64,000 nt of DNA from Papilionanthe hookeriana x Papilionanthe teres (taxonomy: Eukaryota > Streptophyta > Magnoliopsida > Asparagales > Orchidaceae). Position numbers and translations under genes: made by a program. Below the pieces are notes generated by a model. It did not search any database. It was not told the DNA's origin and was given only the letters and a program-made list of their open reading frames with translations. The stretch spans positions 55,664,953-55,728,952 of the forward strand of contig CM040434.1 in NCBI GenBank assembly GCA_022702705.1. Direction: 5' to 3'. Shown here in pieces: positions 1-10,920 of the stretch (position 1 is the stretch's first letter; each line of letters opens with the position of its first letter).

Positions 1-875
1 ATACATATAACACAATTCACAGTTTTTACATATCTAACCACAACTCGCATATTTAAACTTAAATATGACTATAAACGATCAGATATCTATCGATCTCTTG
101 AACCGAAATGAGCCATCTCAAATTGAGTAATTTAAATTCATTTCAGGTATAGCTTGTTTCAATTGACCGAGCTTAAATAAATGATATACAACTAACTCAT
201 ATCACTTGTACAACAGAAAATTTATTTAAAAATTTACACATATACCACCCAACACTTATATTTACAAATTTAACACATAAATTTTCATTTTTGCAATTTT
301 TAAAATGATGGTATTTTCTATAAAAAACAAAGAAAGATTTGGAGCAATATAAGTTTAAAATGTAATTTAAATTTTAGGTCTTATACATATAAATACCTAA
401 GAATTGAGTGGCATGCATATAAAAATATCTTAAACCTAAACTCTTGCAATAAAAATGAAATATATTTTTAAAATTGTAGAAAGAAAAATCTATTTTCAAA
501 ATTTTTCAAAACACTAAAATCTTAAAAATATGAAATCTAACCGATAAAATTAATAGAGACGTTTTACAATAATGAAAATTGAGTACACCTTCGATTTTAG
601 TGCAGAGGTTTGGATAAAAATCGAGGCAAGGGCGTCGGTCGGCTCCTGAGCACATACTCGTGAGGAAAATAAAGGAACGAAGTAGTTAGGTCGCAAGTCC
701 GATATATTTACAATTTTTCATAACAATATTCCCGAAGATTTGGTTAATCTGTGTTATTTAAAAATTGTTCAAACTTATGCATCAATAATTTAAACAAATT
801 TGATCAAATATTAATAAAAATCGAGTTCGGATTATTCATTGAGTGCATGATTCATGTACAACCCCACCCAAAACC
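1..875. other. AT-rich intergenic DNA, no gene
   Basis: I see no coding region or RNA gene here. Around 225-435 the left side reads tttacacatataccaccc and the right side, read on the other strand, gives a similar string. This is the terminal pattern of a short dispersed repeat that recurs near 1490-1570, 10530-10590, 33245-33300 and 35240-35700. Otherwise it is low-complexity A/T sequence. Confidence 0.5.
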
Positions 876-1246
876 TAGGGCTGTGCATTTAGCACGAAGA
901 TCATTTATCGTTTGAAAATTGATTGAAATTTCGGCTCGGATCAAGATCATATCAAAATAAATGAGCCAAATTACGAGCTAAAAATTTGCATCTAATTTTT
1001 TTCGAGTCTAATCCAGCTCGGTTTGAAATCAGATTGTTAACAACCCTAGTGATGATTGAGCTGCAAATTTAAAAAAATTAGCTTGAAAATCATTAAACGC
1101 TCAAAAATTGATCCAATTTTGGCTTAAATCAAGATCGAATAGAAATAAAGAGTCAAGCTACGAGCCAAAATTTTAGATCGAATTTTTGCCAAGCCAAATT
1201 TAAATCAAATCCAGCTCAGCTCAAAATTGCATCGTCAACAACCCTA
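876..1246. mobile_element. hAT-like non-autonomous DNA element with internal duplication
   Basis: The left end begins TAGGGCTGTGCA and the right end, reverse-complemented, begins TAGGGTTGTTGA, giving imperfect terminal inverted repeats. It is flanked by an 8-bp near-perfect target duplication (ccaaaacc at 868-875, ctaaaacc at 1247-1254), the length typical of hAT transposons. Inside, about 180-195 bp is present twice in tandem (roughly 905-1049 and 1095-1246), each unit ending in caacaaccct. There is no transposase. The hAT assignment rests on target-duplication length and TIR form. Confidence 0.6.
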
Positions 1247-1592
1247 CTAAAACCTGATCTACTCATACATTTACTGAATCCCAACTCTATTGTTATTAAA
1301 CAATCTTAAAATTTTAGATGAGCAAATGTTTATGATATTTATTCTAGTATTTGTATACATATGTTTTAATATTTTACTATAGTAAATTATATTATCTTAC
1401 TATAGTACATTATAAAATAAACCCTAGTGATGTGTATATATGCCACACAATTTTTATGTACTTTTACATCAATAAAATAAAATTTAGGAAGATTTACATA
1501 CATAACACTCAATAAGCTTGTATTTACATATGTACACCTTTAACTTAAAACTTTACGTACATACCACTTTATTTATGCATGGAAGATCCATA

Positions 1593-4105
1593 TGCAAGAT
1601 CCGAAAATTCCTTCTAGCATTTTCCTTCCGCTTGATTTAATTTTGGTCGTTGCCTTCTCGAATCGCATCTTGCTTTTTCTTCTTCCTACCCTCTCCCACT
1701 GCTTCCGGATTTGTCGAGCATCGGTGCTCTATAAGAGCAGGGCTAAGGCTTCTAACAATTAGGAGTGTAAACGAAACGAACACAAACAAACAGATGTAGT
1801 GTTCGTGTGCAATTCGTTTGAAATTAAGTGTGTTTGAAACAGGCTCGTGTTTGAAATTATTCGTGAAGCTATTGTTTATGTTCGGTTTGATTTGTTGAAA
1901 TTAATTTGAAATGTTTGAATTTTTTGAATTGTTTTAATTGTTCGAATTGTTTGAATTGATTGAAATTTTCAAATTTGTTTGTATTGTTCAAATTGTTAGA
2001 ATGATAATAAATTTGTAGATAAACTTTATAGGTTTAATTTATTAAAATATGATAAATTTTTATAGTATATAATTATTTTTAAATTATAATAAAACTTTTA
2101 TATAGAATTATTCTAGATTATTTTACATTTCGAACAATAACGATTCAAACATATTCGAACAAAAAATTGTTCGTGTTCTTCTCGTTTGCTTGTCAAACGA
2201 GTCGAATACAAACTCTTAGTCGAGCACGAACTATTCGCAAACAATGAGCTTTTTTGACAGCCCAACTAACTATCTCCCTCCTTCCTCTCTATCTTAATTT
2301 CACCCAAAACTATCGCGTGGCTTTCCCTCCTTTATGCTCTCGTGCTCGAAACCCTTACAGTGCAAGCACAGTTAGTCCTAGCTATGAAGGCAACGACGGG
2401 ATCGTGGCATACCAATGCCACCAAAGCTTCTACATTTCTCCTCCTCCGCTTCTTCTGTTACTCCTACATAAAACCATATAGGAAGGTTGCCCTCATCTTC
2501 TTCTTTTGTTTGCATCAACCTCTCTGAATCCCGTAAATCACTAGTCCCACCAGATTCCCTTACCTTGAATTTAAGGCAAAACCCAAGGAGAAACATGGTT
2601 TAAGAAATTAATATGATTAAAATATATTTTTATTATTTCACACTCGATTTTCTCTAATAAAACTTAGTCATAAATTTATTTTTCTTACCCTCATCAAAAT
2701 AAAACAAAAATAAAATATTATTTTAATTATATAAATTAGTAGGCTTCATAATGTATTTCTTTTAAAAATATTATATTAATAAATTAATAAGCAACACTAA
2801 TAATCATCATAATAATACTGAACGTTGATTAGGTTAACCTAGGTAATAGTAATAATTAATTGCATAATTGAGTTATTTTGTAATTGATGTACAATCGATA
2901 GTCAAACTGCATAATCGTAGAAGTATCACGATTGTTGCCCAAGATAAGTAATTGTTATTTATTACGGGATAAATGTATCACTCCTAGTTTTGAGTGTTAT
3001 CATGGCTAATTATATTAGAGTCCGAGCTAATTGTATATTTTTCATTTGTGCGCTTTCAATTTCATTCATACAATTGTAGCAATTTATATTTTTTCTCATT
3101 CTCACTTTAATTTATAATTAGCATTGTTTTATTACCGCCTAATCCTATGATTAATTGTTCGATCTTCATGATTTCAATATTTATTATTTCTTTCAAATCT
3201 CTGATGTGACAAATCTTATTATTTTAGTTCCATAATTATTTTTAAATACACGTGAATATTTTGTAATTACATTTATGCGTTTTAATTTTGATACGTGAAA
3301 TATAACTAATTTTATAATATAATTATGTCGTTATTAAACTCTTTTGTTATGGCTAGTCGGACTGACGGATCATTCACATAAATCAGTGGATTTTCATGGG
3401 ATTGATGTTTATCTTTCGTTGTTTAGGGTGTCGTAGTAAACCGACTATATAAATATAAATATATTTATATATAGATATATTACTATAGATATATATTTTA
3501 GGTAGTGTTAAATGAATGATGTGTTATATCTATGCAAAAACACCTGACATTGTAGCTTGTAAATATCTACATAAATGAGCATGTATTCAAATCATTTCTA
3601 TTTGTGATCGTAAGTATGTGATAGTCTTTGCAAATTTCTTTATACACAGTAAATTGTCCATATTTATTAGTCATACTGCATGCCTCGTTTTTCTTATCAT
3701 TTATGTTGTAATAAATAATTATTATTTACTTTGTTATATGGTCAAACTTACTCTTTGATATGTTTAAATAACAAGTTTCACTAACCGCTTACATAGTCGT
3801 CTCTATTTGAGTAGACTTTTCAACTTTAGATTTACTTTTTTTAGGGTTATATATTGTTTCATATTGATCAGTGTATCATTCTTTCTGAAGCTAAATAGCT
3901 TCCTTATTTCAAGCTTAGTTTCTTTCAATTATCTCATTTTCTTTCAGTTGTATCAATTGTATTATTATTTATGAAGAAAAGAAAATTATTTCTTATTTCT
4001 TTCTATTATTACTCATATACTATTTTTCCTTTTGAAAATACAAAACAAATTCATTTCTTTTTATCATGCTCTGTGTTTTTGGGGTGTACAACATTTCATA
4101 CCCGA
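1593..4105 (+). repeat. Left LTR-like end of decayed Ty3/gypsy element
   Basis: This segment aligns by eye along its length with 6411-8345. Shared blocks include the ttgtcgagcatcg stretch near 1712/6536, the ctctctatcttaatttcaccc stretch near 2285/6587, the aggagaaacat block near 2588/6888, and aaaaacac followed by attgtagc near 3535/7843. Because a gag relic lies between the two copies, the simplest reading is a pair of LTRs of about 1.95 kb. The left boundary is a TG next to the aligned start. The right boundary is only approximate, because the copies diverge after about 4060. A MITE at 1760-2265 interrupts this copy but not the other. Confidence 0.55.
1760..2265. mobile_element. hAT-like MITE inserted in the LTR
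   Basis: The element starts TAGGAGTGTAAAC and its right end, reverse-complemented, starts TTGGGCTGTCAAA, so the termini are weakly inverted. The 8-bp flanks ctaacaat (1752-1759) and ctaactat (2266-2273) differ at one base. The partner LTR at about 6565-6585 lacks the insert and reads directly across. Internal sequence is rich in ttgaattgtt-like repeats and has no coding capacity. Confidence 0.65.
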
Positions 4106-4139
4106 TATTTAATTTTGATTTCTAGTATCTTTTAAATGC

Positions 4140-6260
4140 TTATAATGACTCCAAAGAAAAAGAGGTGTTGCAGCTGCTCGTAGAATAGGAGTACAAAAAG
4201 GTACTATAGATGATGTGCCTTTTCGTAGGGGTCTTCTTTCCTCTAACTAAGCGCCTTCACGTTGATCCTGCTTAACCCACCGAGACTACTATAGCATCAA
4301 ATCTCAACATAATAACTCTCTTGGAGGTGCTAACCCGTAATGGTACCCAAGTGTTACAAGCTAACTTTGCAGTTAAATTACACAAGCAATCCAAGCTATC
4401 CAACAGGAAGTGCAAACAACACTACAAGCAACTCAACCAATACAACTAGTAGCTGCAATGAAAACTCAACCTAATCAACCAATGACAATGACTAATGTGA
4501 GTGTCATGGATCGAGTGATGGATCAATTTCTGAAGACGCACCCTCCTACCTTTAATGGCACAGTGGACTTGATTGAGTTGAATGCATGACTACATGATAT
4601 CAAGAAGAGGCTTTAAGGAATATAGTGCCCTAAAGATCATAAGGTGGGCATTGCGGTGTTTCAGTTGTGCGAAGAAGCAAACGATTGGAGAGAAAGTAAC
4701 TGCTGCAAAAAACATTTAGACCAAACATGATAGTTTTCTCAGCGGACTTCAAGAAACTATTCTTAGAACAACATTTCCCTTTAGCAGATAGGGCTAAGCT
4801 CACAAATGACTTAAGGAAGCTGGAACAAGGAACAAAGATCATTTATGAGATCATTTAGGAGTATTGGACGCAATTTAAGGATCTTTTATTTCATTCCTTC
4901 ATATAAGTAACATGAAAATCAGAAGATCTACCACCAACTTATTAACTTTAGAGAAGACATTTGAATGTGTCTATCGGATGTCAAGTGTATTACATATAGA
5001 GAGTTAGTGGATCGAGCTATACATGTTGAGATAGAGATGAATGTGCGCGAAGAAACTATCATTGCAAAACAAAACGACATTGATGCTCTAGTGCAAAAGA
5101 AACTCTGAAATGATAAAACAAAGAGCAATTATAGCTGCCCTCAAAGGGGGAAGAGGCATCCTGGACCTTGTAACATAGCCATTAAAAAAAAAATTAACTG
5201 CTATTACACCGATCAAAAGATCAATGATTGTCCCTTTTCAGCCCTAACTAAGCCTACATAAAACCATGAGACAAACATATAAAAAACATAAGAATGGGTG
5301 GAATCAATTTAATAAAGGTCGATACCAGAAATAAGGTAACAACAGATAGATAGGTCAATACTACCTTCAGCCCCAGCAACAGTTGCAATAAGTGATGATA
5401 TTTTAGTCATATCAATCTTCTTGGATTGCAATACCCAAAACAACGATGACCGCCACATGCGTATCAACATTCTTCAATGGTGCAACACCGACCACAACAG
5501 TCTCAGGCTTCAAAATAACCTAAGCAGGCGATTTCACATTGAGCTAGGGGTGAGCATCTGGTCGGTTCAGATGATTCAATTTTCAAATTGAGCAAACCAA
5601 TTGCAACCGAAATCCAAAATCCAAATTACCGAATAAAAAAAAATGATAAAACCGAACCAGTCAAACTAAAGTTTAATTTGGGTTAAACAGTTTAGTTTTA
5701 CATAAATCAAAGTACAGTTTAAAGGTATATGATATGATGATAATGAGAGAAAATAAAAGATACTAAGCTAGGATTCTTGTAATGTTAATCACTATAAAAT
5801 TTACTTCTAAATTTTTCTAAAAGTATTTACATGCATGACAACCAACCGTTAAGTATTTACATATTTAACACCTAAACATATATTGATTATTTGGTTTTCA
5901 CTTCATTCGGTAAAATAAGAAGTAAAATCAAACCATAAACCAAAAAGATCAAACTTTAAAATTTTTAAAGCTGAAATTGAAAAAAATTTTGGTTGATTGG
6001 GTTAGGTTCGATTTTGCAGTTTATACCAAATAATGTACACCCTCTACCTTCAGCACTTGTTATGACTCAACAAGACATAAAAGAAAATAAGAAACTCATA
6101 AAGCTTTTGATGTGGTGACATGCATTATCTCTATTTTAAACCAGTCGGCAAGGAAATTGTTTAACTTTAGGGCATCACTTCCATTCATATTATATCAAAT
6201 TGTATTTAGTATATTAGTTTATTCAATATATTCACAATCACATTAATTGTGTCATATGAC
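4140..6260 (+). pseudogene. Ty3/gypsy gag-protease relic
   Basis: The plus-strand frames hold a decayed Gag polyprotein. A core with FLKTHPPTFNG near 4530-4560 is followed by a short KDHKVGIAVFQLCEEANDW block near 4630-4690, typical of plant gypsy Gag (the domain that forms the virus-like particle). A degraded CCHC knuckle (NCYYTDQKINDC) sits near 5196-5235, then a glutamine-rich stretch. After the MITE at 5545-6046 the text resumes with LVMTQQDIK-like and FNFRASLPFI-like pieces, which resemble the Gag-protease junction. Many in-frame stops and shifts show it is dead. Reverse transcriptase, RNase H and integrase are absent: the next sequence is a purine-rich run and the right LTR-like copy. 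Confidence 0.75.
5545..6046. mobile_element. hAT-like MITE inserted in gag
   Basis: The left end TAGGGGTGAGCAT and the reverse-complemented right end TAGAGGGTGTACAT form terminal inverted repeats of the common plant hAT-MITE type. The 8-bp flanks cattgagc (5537-5544) and ccttcagc (6047-6054) match at six of eight bases, which suggests an old insertion. The interior has ggtt/aacc-rich subterminal repeats and no ORF. It splits the gag relic. Confidence 0.65.
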
Positions 6261-7064
6261 TTATTATGGTATGTCACCCAGAGATTTCATGATTGTGAGT
6301 TATTATTAACAAAACACATATACCAACAACAATCATAATTTTCCCACGAGTTAAGTTGATGTAATCTTGGGTATGAATTTGGGGATAAAACTCCTTTAAA
6401 GAGGATGATATGTAAGAACTAAACTTTTTTTCATAACTTTTCCTCACGCGATTTAATTCTTTACCTTCTTGATTGTTGCCTTCTCGACTCATATCTTTCC
6501 TTTCTTCCTTCCAACCCCTACCACTGCCTTCCCATTTTGTCGAGCATCGACGCTCTATAATAAGGCTTTTACTGATATTTTTTTCCCTCTCTATCTCGAT
6601 TTTGCCCAAAAGTATCACTTGGATTTTCCTCCTTTCTGCTCCCATGCCTGAAACCTTTGCAATACAACCGCTAGAGTTAGCTGGAAAAACAATGACAAGA
6701 TGAAGACATACTAAGACCACCGAAGCTCCTTCCTTTTTTCTCGTTATACTTTCGTTGGCTCCTACCCGAAATCATCAGGGAAAGTAAAACCCATCTTCCT
6801 CTTCTGCTGGCATCAACCTCTCTAAATCTCATAAATCCCTAATCGAACCAGATTTCCTAACCTTGGATGTAAAGCAAACTTAAGGAGAAACATCATTTAA
6901 TGAATAGTAGTATTAAAATATGTTTTTATTATTTTGCACATATAAATTATTTTTCGAGTGCTTATCAAAATATAACAAAAACTAAATATTATTTTAATTA
7001 TTTTAGTTAGGTCAACTTCAAAATTTGTTTCTTTTAAAAATATTATAGTAATAAATTAATAAGC

Positions 7065-7115
<51 letters not shown>
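7065..7115. repeat. (AAT)n microsatellite, about 17 units
   Basis: This is an uninterrupted run of aat trinucleotides. The left LTR copy has only a short imperfect aat/atc stretch at the corresponding place (about 2797-2818), so the array expanded after the two copies formed. Confidence 0.95.
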
Positions 7116-7117
<2 letters not shown>

Positions 7118-7754
7118 ATGTCAACTATATTATACCTAAGGAATCGTAAAACTTCACTATATAATTGATTTTATTTTCTAATTGATGTAAGATTGATGAT
7201 TAAACTGTCGAATTTGTAGAAGTATCACATATGCTGCTTTGAGATAAGTAACTACTATTTATTACGAGATAAAAATATTCTTCCTAGTTAAAGGCGTATC
7301 ATTGCTAATTATATTAGATTTCTAGTTAATTGTATGTTTGTCATTCATACCCTTTAAGTTTTTTTCATATAATTGCAGTAGTTTTTATATTGTTAAGTAG
7401 GACTTCAATGTGTAATTAATCTTATTATATTGTCATTTAGTACTGTGTTTAATAGTTCAAACATTATGATTTCAATATTTATTATTAATTTTTTAATTTT
7501 GATTAGACAAATCTCATTATTCCAGTTTCATAATTGTTTATAAATAATGATGGACATTTTATAATTATGTTCCAGTGTTTGATTGTGTGCATGAAATATA
7601 ACTAATATTATAATATTATTATATCTGTATTAAACATTTTTGTTATGATTAACAAGAACGATAAGTCCTTTAGAATCAATGGATTTCCATGTGATTGGTG
7701 TATAACTTTTCTTATTTCAGAGCATCGCAGTAAACCGATTATATAAATATAATT

Positions 7755-7792
7755 ATATGTATGTACGTACGCGCGCGCGCGTGTGTGCACGC
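7755..7792. repeat. Alternating purine-pyrimidine tract
   Basis: Thirty-eight bases alternate strictly between purine and pyrimidine, with a (gc)n core flanked by gt/ac and ta/tg steps. Such tracts can adopt Z-DNA under torsional stress. It lies about 960 bp upstream of the ALMT start codon, inside the gypsy-derived repeat. Confidence 0.7.
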
Positions 7793-8345
7793 TAAAATTA
7801 TATATTATCAGGTATTGTTAAATGATTTGTGTGTCATATTCATGCAAAAACACTAGATATTGTAGCATATAAATCTCTACATAAAATTGCAGGTGTTAAA
7901 CTCAGTATTATTTATGATCGTAAGCATATAATAATCCTATCAAATTTTGTAAGACAAAGTAAATCGTCCATATTTATTGTCCTGCTGCTTGCATCATTTC
8001 ATTATCGTTTGTGCTTCAATAAATTGTTATTATTTACAGAGTTTGATAGTCAAACTCACCAGTTAATAATTTGCTTAACCACTTATTAGGTCATCTTCAC
8101 TAGCAGATATTTCAACTTCAAATTTATTTTTAGTATTTTCTGTTTCATGTTAGTCAATGCATTTTATTTTTGGATCTGAATAATTTTTTTTCTATTTTTA
8201 TTTTAATTTCTTTGAGTTATCTCATTTATTTTAAGTTGTAGCCGTTGTATTCTTTTCTATGAAGTAGAATAACAATTTTCTTAGTTTTTTATTATTATTT
8301 ACGTATTATTTGTCTTTGAGAATATAAAATATGTTGTACGGTCTT

Positions 8346-8754
8346 TCAGACATTGTTTTAGAAGTTAAAATAGTGATAATTCTAATGCCATATAAAGGAT
8401 TGGTTCGTATAAATGTAAAAACTCTACAGTATAAGTAAATACATGTTAACTGGGTCTTATATGTGTGAATGACTTATTTTATTATTAAATATCTCGTATC
8501 AAAGTTTTACGGTAAATTTAAGCCACATGATCCTGAACTGATATTCTCTTTGGCGTCCACTCCCACGATACTGGTCAGATTCTAACGACAGGCGCCTTAT
8601 TGAACTGGTGCGGCGGTTGCCGGTGAAGTGGCGCCGCCGAGCTAGCGATAGAAATCTCAATCTTCTGCAACTTTTTCCGGCACCCAACTACTTCTTCCCA
8701 GTCGCGCTCATACGAAGATCAGCAGAAGTAGATAAACCAACAAAAGAGAATAAT
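8346..8754 (+). promoter_or_regulatory. Presumed proximal promoter and 5' leader of the ALMT gene
   Basis: This 0.4-kb interval lies between the gypsy-derived repeat and the ALMT start codon. A TATA-like tataaat is at 8408-8414, and base composition becomes markedly more GC-rich from about 8545, as expected for a transcribed leader. A minimal upstream ORF (ATG at 8527, stop ending 8541) would precede the main start if transcription begins before it. The coding frame stays open back to GTG at 8608 but contains no ATG before 8755. Promoter elements are inferred, not demonstrated. Confidence 0.35.
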
Positions 8755-9145
8755 ATGGTGGCGCCGCCGCCGCCGAGATTAGGGTCTTTCCGCTACCACT
8801 TCGAGCAGAAGAGCAAGGAGCGCCTGCCTCTACTATCCAATTTAAAGGCCGTAGACTGGGGCGATCTCGACCTAGATGATGATGGCAAGAGCCGTGGATG
8901 TCTCTGGAAAGTGCGGGATCGGATTGGTTGGCTCTGGGATCAGATTTGCAATGCGACGAAGGTTGGCTTGGAGATGGCGCATTCGGATATAAGGAAAGTG
9001 GTCTTTGCCGCGAAGATAGGGCTTGCCCTTGCTCTCATCGCTTATATCATCACGCTTCTCATCTACATCAGGAGTTTTGGAGATCTCTCCAGCCATGGCG
9101 TTTGGGGTATAATTACTGTCGTAGTCGTCATGGAGTTCAGCATCG
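8755..9145 (+). CDS. ALMT exon 1
   Basis: It encodes residues 1-130 plus the first base of Gly131. ATG 8755 is the first in-frame ATG. The N-terminus has a proline run (residues 4-7) and an acidic patch (about 38-43), then the first membrane segment (about 84-105) and most of the second. The donor is gtaaat at 9146. Confidence 0.93.
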
Positions 9146-10866
9146 GTAAATCTGTTTCTGCTTTTAATTTGATGATCAACTTGCGATTAGATGAGTCGGT
9201 TTGGTTAATGAGACGAAATTGATGTAGTAACTGTACGTTGAACGGAAACGAGTGATTAAGGGGCTGTTTGGCTACAGGTAGGATTTAGTTAATCTTGTAG
9301 ATCCAGATTCTGTAAGAGTTAAGAGGCTTTAAATCTGATTTTTTTTTTGTTTTTTATGGGGATGGTGAGGCCTCGTCCAGTTTGATTTTATTGAATAAAT
9401 TGAAGATTACAATCAAATATAGGGACTTCTAAAGCTATAAGTAAAGTGAAAAACAAAAAAATACATTTAAGCAATCATAAGGAAAACCTAATAGCCCCCC
9501 GAAAAGCGCATAAACCTATAAATTCTAAGGACTGTAATTCAGATTAACCAAAAAAATTTCAGATTAATTAAGCTAAAAATTTTTTTATGATCTGAAATTC
9601 ATTTGGTATTTAAATCCTATTAAAATTTTGGCTGATATTCTTATCATTTAGGATTGAAATAAAGGAGAAAAATAAGCGTAGTGAAAAAATAAACCTCTTA
9701 CAAGTAACTGCACTAATTCTTCTGTACTTGAGAAAGGGCTTGGTTGGGGTAATGGATAAAATTCTATTTCAATGATTTGGTTACTGGTGATGGTTGTCTG
9801 CTGGACGGTTTTGTTCTGTTTCTGGTTGATGGTTACAGAGATGTACTTAATCTGATATTTTGGATCAGAAGAAACCAACCCTTTGTTTTCTCAAAACTTG
9901 CGCTGATAAAATCAACATATATTTGATATTTTAGTGATCGTTTTTGCAGGTTCAACGTTAAGCAAAGGTTTAAATCGTGGTATAGGAACTTTATCAGCTG
10001 GAGGGCTGTCTTTAGGTGTAGCTGAACTGTGCGCTATGACCGGAGAGTGGGAAGAACTGTTGCTTATTTTGAGCATGTTTATCATAGGTGCAGCATTTTT
10101 TGAATAAATTTATCCCCTTTGTTTTCTTCACTGATTCATGAAGCTTGAAAGTTTGCATCGTGTGTGTGTGTGTTTGTGTACATATGACATATTTTATTGA
10201 TAATATTTTTTCAATTCTAGGTTTCTTCGCAACATTTGCAAAGCTCTATCCTTCTATGAAGCCGTATGAATATGGATTCCGTGTATTCATCCTCACATAT
10301 TGTTATGTTCAGGTATACGGAATGAGATTTGGAGATTTTACAGGTACGGCCGTGAGCCGATTTTTGCTAATTGTACTTGGCGCTGTTGTTGGTTTTGGAG
10401 TAAATATCTGTATATTTCCGATTTGGGCCGGGGAGGATCTCCACAACTTAGTGGTAAAGAATTTCAGCTGCGTGGCAAAGTCCCTAGAAGGTTTTGTTTT
10501 TATATATTGGGAATTTACTTATGTAGCACACAATTCTAATGTATTTACATATCATGCACCTAAATTTTTATAGTTACATACAAAGCACTTTGCTGTTTTA
10601 AATCTATGCTCAATGTTGGGAGGGGTTTATGTTGTTTAGGCTGCATTAATGGATATCTCAATTGTGTTGAATACGATAGAGTCTCCTCGAAGATTCTTAC
10701 TTATCAAGCTTCTGATGACCCTTTGTATAGCGGCTATAGAACAGCAGTTGAGGCAACAGCTCAGGAGGATACTCTTGTAAGTTTTACTGAATTTTATGTC
10801 TTGTTTGGGATCAATTTTGTTTTATGTTTTTTTTCTTTGTTTTTAAACACATTGTTGTTTAATGTG

Positions 10867-10920
<54 letters not shown>

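Larger units (their letters stand above)
6411..8345 (+). repeat. Right LTR-like end of decayed gypsy element
   Basis: This is the second copy of the segment at 1593-4105, beginning TGTAAGAACTAAAC directly after a purine-rich tract (aaagaggatgata) that fits a polypurine tract. It lacks the 0.5-kb MITE of the left copy but has gained a long AAT microsatellite (7065-7115). The copies are strongly diverged, so the element is old. The right edge is approximate. It ends about 0.4 kb before the ALMT start codon, so the proximal upstream region of that gene abuts this repeat. Confidence 0.55.

Noticed and set aside
8608..8754. In-frame 49-codon N-terminal extension of ALMT
   Set aside because: The extended frame begins with GTG; there is no ATG before 8755, and the extension is unlike ALMT N-termini.
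9256..9500. MITE in ALMT intron 1
   Set aside because: Only one terminus (ttaaggggctgtttgg) could be found; no inverted partner or matching flank was visible.
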